Shown one piece after another: positions 6,185 through 8,439 of a stretch of DNA of 8,439 nucleotides. Below the pieces are notes generated by a model, which was given only the letters and a program-made list of their open reading frames with translations, was not told where the DNA came from and made no database searches. A program made the translations under genes and the position numbers. This stretch comes from Porticoccaceae bacterium (GTDB taxonomy: Bacteria > Pseudomonadota > Gammaproteobacteria > Pseudomonadales > Porticoccaceae). Positions within the stretch are counted from its first letter, which is position 1. Every line of letters begins with the position of its first letter. The stretch lies in NCBI GenBank assembly GCA_003448675.1, contig DLXZ01000077.1, positions 1 to 8,439 of the forward strand, read 5' to 3'.

Positions 6185-7798
6185 ATGTCTGAAAAATATG
6201 ATGCCATCATCATAGGCGCCGGTGTGTCCGGTATGTACCAGCTCTACAAGCTGCGTGAGCAGGGTATGTCGGTCAAGGTTTTTGAGGCGGGCTCAGGTGT
6301 TGGCGGTACGTGGTACTGGAACAAGTACCCCGGTTGCCGTTTTGACTCAGAGAGTGAAACCTACGCGTACTCCTGGTCGAAGGAAGTCATGAATGAGTGG
6401 ACCTGGACCGAACACTTTGCACCTCAGCCAGAGACGGAAAAATACCTGAATTTTGTCGCTGATAAGTTCAATCTGCGCGACGATATTCAATTCAATAGTC
6501 GCGTCAGCAAGGCCACCTGGAATGAAGCCGATAAGCAGTGGGATATCGAACTGGAAGACGGCAGCGGTGCCAGCGCAACCTTCCTGGTATCCGCAACCGG
6601 CCCGCTGTCAGCTTTCCAGTTGCCGAAAATCGACGGCATCGAGAGCTTCGAAGGTCAGTGGACTCACACGGCCCGCTATCCGAAGGAAGGCCTGGGCAAT
6701 AACAACGATTTCTCAGGCTTGCGTGTTGGCGTCATTGGTACCGGCGCTACCGGTGTTCAGTTTATCCAGGAAGCGGCGAAAACCGCCAAGGACCTCTACG
6801 TTTTTCAACTGGCCCCCGAGTGGTGTGCGCCTTTGAAAAACAGCCCCATTACGCCGGAAGAAATGGATCAGATTCGCGCTGAATATGATGATATTTTTAG
6901 TGAGTGCAAGGAAACCTTCGGCGCTTTCCGACACAAGTTTGATGAGCGCTCCATCTATGATGTGAGTGAGCAGGAGCGTGAAGAGCGCTTCGAATACCTC
7001 TACGATCAGCCGGGGTTTGGCATTTGGCTGGGCAACTTCCCCGAGATTATGAGCGATCTCAAAGCCAATAAAATGATCAGCGATTTTATTGCCAAGAAAA
7101 TTCGCCAGCGGGTTAATGATCCAGAAGTGGCCGAAAAACTGATCCCCAAAAACCACGGCTTCGGTACTCGTCGGGTGCCCATGGAAACCAAATACTTCGA
7201 GTGCTATAACCAGGACAATGTCCATCTGGTGTCACTGCCGGAAACACCTATCGAGCGTGTTACACCCAAGGGTGTGCAGTGCAGTGATCAGGAATATGAG
7301 CTGGACATCATCGTCTACGCCACCGGCTTTGAAGGTGTTATGGGGGCGCTGAATCGCATCGACATCACTGGCAAGGGTGGCCAGAAACTGAAAGAGAAGT
7401 GGGTGGATGGTCCTCGCACCATGCTGGGTCTGCAAATTAACGGGTTCCCCAACCTGTTGACCCTGGTAGGCCCTCACAATGGCGCTACTTTCTGTAACAT
7501 CCCGCGTTGCGCCGAGCAGAACGTTGAGTGGGTGTCAGACCTGCTGGGTTACATGCGTGATAAGGGCCTGACCACCATTGAGCCGACGACCGAAGCGGAA
7601 GATGGCTGGACCGAGCATGTCAATGAAACTGTCGAACATACCTTGTTCCCGACGGCGGATTCCTGGTTTATGGGTGTCAACCCAAATAATCCCGATAAAA
7701 AGCGCACCTTTATGCTCTATGCCGGTGGCCAGCAGAACTATCGTGCCAAATGCGATGAAGCAGCGGCGAACGATTATGAGGGCTTTGTGATGAGCTGA
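6185..7798 (+). CDS. Type I Baeyer-Villiger monooxygenase, phenylacetone/cyclohexanone monooxygenase-like
   Basis: This 537-residue FAD enzyme should convert a ketone to an ester or lactone with O2 and NAD(P)H. It is collinear, from memory, with phenylacetone monooxygenase (PAMO, about 542 residues). The FAD-binding GAGVSG is at 11-16, GVGGTWYWNKYPG at 38-50, the fingerprint at 155-166 (FEGQWTHTARYP), the second Rossmann GTGATG at 185-190, GFGTRR at 325-330 with R330 matching the catalytic PAMO R337, and the C-terminal YEGFVMS resembles the PAMO end. Two departures stand out: the fingerprint Trp is Tyr (Y165), and the FQRTP arginine that binds the NADPH 2'-phosphate is Leu (FQLAP, L209), while the PAMO K336 position is Arg (R329). 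The ATG at 6185 has GAGGAAG four bases upstream. A strong terminator follows. The substrate cannot be read from the sequence. Confidence 0.93.
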   Translation: MSEKYDAIIIGAGVSGMYQLYKLREQGMSVKVFEAGSGVGGTWYWNKYPGCRFDSESETYAYSWSKEVMNEWTWTEHFAPQPETEKYLNFVADKFNLRDDIQFNSRVSKATWNEADKQWDIELEDGSGASATFLVSATGPLSAFQLPKIDGIESFEGQWTHTARYPKEGLGNNNDFSGLRVGVIGTGATGVQFIQEAAKTAKDLYVFQLAPEWCAPLKNSPITPEEMDQIRAEYDDIFSECKETFGAFRHKFDERSIYDVSEQEREERFEYLYDQPGFGIWLGNFPEIMSDLKANKMISDFIAKKIRQRVNDPEVAEKLIPKNHGFGTRRVPMETKYFECYNQDNVHLVSLPETPIERVTPKGVQCSDQEYELDIIVYATGFEGVMGALNRIDITGKGGQKLKEKWVDGPRTMLGLQINGFPNLLTLVGPHNGATFCNIPRCAEQNVEWVSDLLGYMRDKGLTTIEPTTEAEDGWTEHVNETVEHTLFPTADSWFMGVNPNNPDKKRTFMLYAGGQQNYRAKCDEAAANDYEGFVMS

Positions 7799-7811
7799 TG
7801 TTTTGGTCTAT

Positions 7812-7840
7812 CGTCTTTTGTCACTGCGACAAATAAGACG
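7812..7840 (+). other. Hairpin just upstream of the BVMO terminator
   Basis: CGTCTTTTGTC pairs with GACAA-(AT)-AAGACG around the loop ACTGC, giving 6 + 5 bp with a two-base bulge. It begins 13 bases after the stop codon and lies 14 bases before the terminator. It may stabilise the mRNA 3' end. Confidence 0.45.
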
Positions 7841-7854
7841 ACGGTCGAAATGTT

Positions 7855-7883
7855 AAAAAGAGCTGCCATTGGCAGCTCTTTTT
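7855..7883 (+). terminator. Rho-independent terminator of the PAMO-like BVMO
   Basis: AAAAAGAGCTGCCA-T-TGGCAGCTCTTTTT is a perfect inverted repeat. On the + strand its GC-rich stem runs into a TTTTTTT tract (7879-7885), 57 bases after the BVMO stop. The A-run on the left means it could also end transcription from the opposite side. It separates the second BVMO from the third, which must have its own promoter or depend on read-through. Confidence 0.92.
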
Positions 7884-7910
7884 TTATACCCAGCATGGAG
7901 CTATGCAACA

Positions 7911-7925
7911 AGCAAGGGCCTTGCT
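7911..7925. repeat. Perfect 15-bp palindrome AGCAAGG-G-CCTTGCT
   Basis: An exact inverted repeat with 7-bp arms and a single central base lies in the spacer upstream of the third BVMO. There is no adjacent T-tract. It could be an operator; its sequence is unrelated to the 4692 palindrome. Confidence 0.4.
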
Positions 7926-8196
7926 CTGGGGGCGAGAGTTGAGTCATATCAATGGTGGCAGCGCTTGGAGCTGTTATGGTGCTTTGCGCCGGTTTGCCCT
8001 GGGGGTGTGTCAAGGCACTGCCTTTTTCAGGTGGTGTGTTGTCGATAGGATGCGCCAGCGGTTGAGCGCGTTGAATCAGCCATGGCCAGCGGAACTCAAA
8101 TGGCGGCTTACACGTAAACTTTATTGCCGTCGGGCGATGAGGTGGCCTGTCAAGCTGCTCTGAACTGTACCTGTCAGAAATTAGTGAGGAATCAAT

Positions 8197-8421
8197 ATGT
8201 CGAATCAATATGACGCAATCATCATTGGCGCTGGTATTTCGGGTATGTACCAACTGCATAAGCTTCGTGAGCTTGGGCTTTCGGTGCGCGTCTACGAGAC
8301 CGGGGACGGAGTGGGTGGTACCTGGTACTGGAACCGTTATCCGGGCGCGGCCTGCGATGTGGTGTCTTACGATTACCTGCCTTTGCTGGACGAAATGGAT
8401 TACGTGCCAAAAGACCGCTAG
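8197..8421 (+). CDS. Third Baeyer-Villiger monooxygenase, N-terminal 74 residues, truncated by in-frame TAG
   Basis: Only the FAD-binding start of a BVMO-type flavoprotein is readable. GAGISG is at 11-16 and GVGGTWYWNRYPG at 38-50, followed by CDVVSYDYLPLLDEMDYVPK (53-72), a signature I recall from a BVMO subfamily different from the two upstream genes. The ATG is well placed after GAGGA (8186-8190). The frame stops at TAG 8419-8421, where relatives continue with Tyr-Ala. Loss of one base from a Tyr codon (TAC or TAT reduced to TA) would produce exactly this stop, since the next codon then reads GCT (Ala). Full-length members exceed 500 residues, so this is either a frameshifted pseudogene or a sequencing/assembly error near the end of the available sequence. 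The first 50 residues are 39/50 identical to the upstream BVMO, suggesting related tandem genes. No 74-residue functional protein is expected. Confidence 0.75.
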   Translation: MSNQYDAIIIGAGISGMYQLHKLRELGLSVRVYETGDGVGGTWYWNRYPGAACDVVSYDYLPLLDEMDYVPKDR

Positions 8422-8439
8422 CTTGGACATGGGGCCGTT

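Larger units (their letters stand above)
7799..8196. other. Spacer between the second and third BVMO genes, no convincing gene
   Basis: These 398 bases hold two hairpins at the left end (7812-7840 and 7855-7883), a perfect 15-bp palindrome (7911-7925) and the third BVMO's ribosome binding site (GAGGA, 8186-8190). A half-site ATTAGTG (8180-8186) is the reverse complement of the CACTAAT in the 6153 element. An 86-codon open frame at 7903-8163 is rich in Trp, Arg and Cys and looks non-coding. No clear promoter was found for the third BVMO gene. Confidence 0.6.

Noticed and set aside
2508..8114. Shared 11-mer CGGCTTACACG near 2508 and 8104
   Set aside because: Several 11-base repeats are expected by chance in a window of this size, and the flanks do not match.
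7903..8163. 86-codon + strand open frame between the second and third BVMO genes
   Set aside because: Composition rich in Trp, Arg and Cys, no good ribosome binding site, no recognisable motif; it looks like chance.
7774..8430. Long - strand frame opposite the third BVMO start and the spacer
   Set aside because: It overlaps the terminator and the antisense of a clear BVMO start, and its protein has no family character.
1..8439. tRNA, rRNA, CRISPR array or insertion sequence
   Set aside because: None of their hallmarks (cloverleaf with T-loop motif, regularly spaced repeats, transposase motifs or terminal inverted repeats) was seen.

Overview
The window reads as chromosomal DNA of a proteobacterium, most likely a marine-type gammaproteobacterium. 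The basis is the gene style, moderate GC content, E. coli-like promoters and terminators, and dense type I Baeyer-Villiger monooxygenases (BVMOs), which are common in steroid-, terpenoid- or ketone-degrading gammaproteobacteria. The exact lineage cannot be fixed from the sequence. Most of the left part is ordinary metabolism; the right two thirds form a BVMO-rich accessory island.

Layout: (1) 1-1526, + strand: the 3' part of fmdA (formamidase) followed by fmdB (small zinc-ribbon protein), the conserved core of a formamide/short-amide utilisation operon. (2) 1527-2568: decayed DNA holding a - strand remnant of a homocysteine S-methyltransferase with its middle deleted, then about 285 bases without a visible gene. 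(3) 2569-4526, - strand: a 633-residue BVMO of the 4-hydroxyacetophenone monooxygenase (HAPMO) type, with its own terminator and a strong promoter. (4) 4527-4833: a divergent control region with a perfect 17-bp palindrome. (5) 4834-5976, + strand: an unusual two-domain protein, a CinA/PncC-like domain with eroded amidase residues fused to a NadD-like nucleotidylyltransferase. It resembles an uncharacterised family that I recall also from plants. (6) 6185-7798, + strand: a 537-residue BVMO of the phenylacetone/cyclohexanone monooxygenase type with atypical cofactor-site residues, followed by a strong terminator. (7) 7799-8196: a gene-free spacer with hairpins. (8) 8197-8421: the N-terminus of a third BVMO of another subfamily, broken by an in-frame TAG just before the window ends.

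How they may work together: the three BVMO genes would oxidise ketones to esters or lactones using FAD, O2 and NAD(P)H. The gene between them looks like a pyridine-nucleotide (NAD precursor) adenylyltransferase relative, so a link to cofactor supply is possible but unproven. A palindrome upstream of the first BVMO gene has a degenerate partner just before the ribosome binding site of the second, hinting at shared regulation. The formamidase operon and the homocysteine methyltransferase remnant appear unrelated to the BVMO island. The most notable items are the degenerate-CinA/nucleotidylyltransferase fusion, the altered NADPH-site residues in the second BVMO, the candidate shared operator, and the two broken genes.
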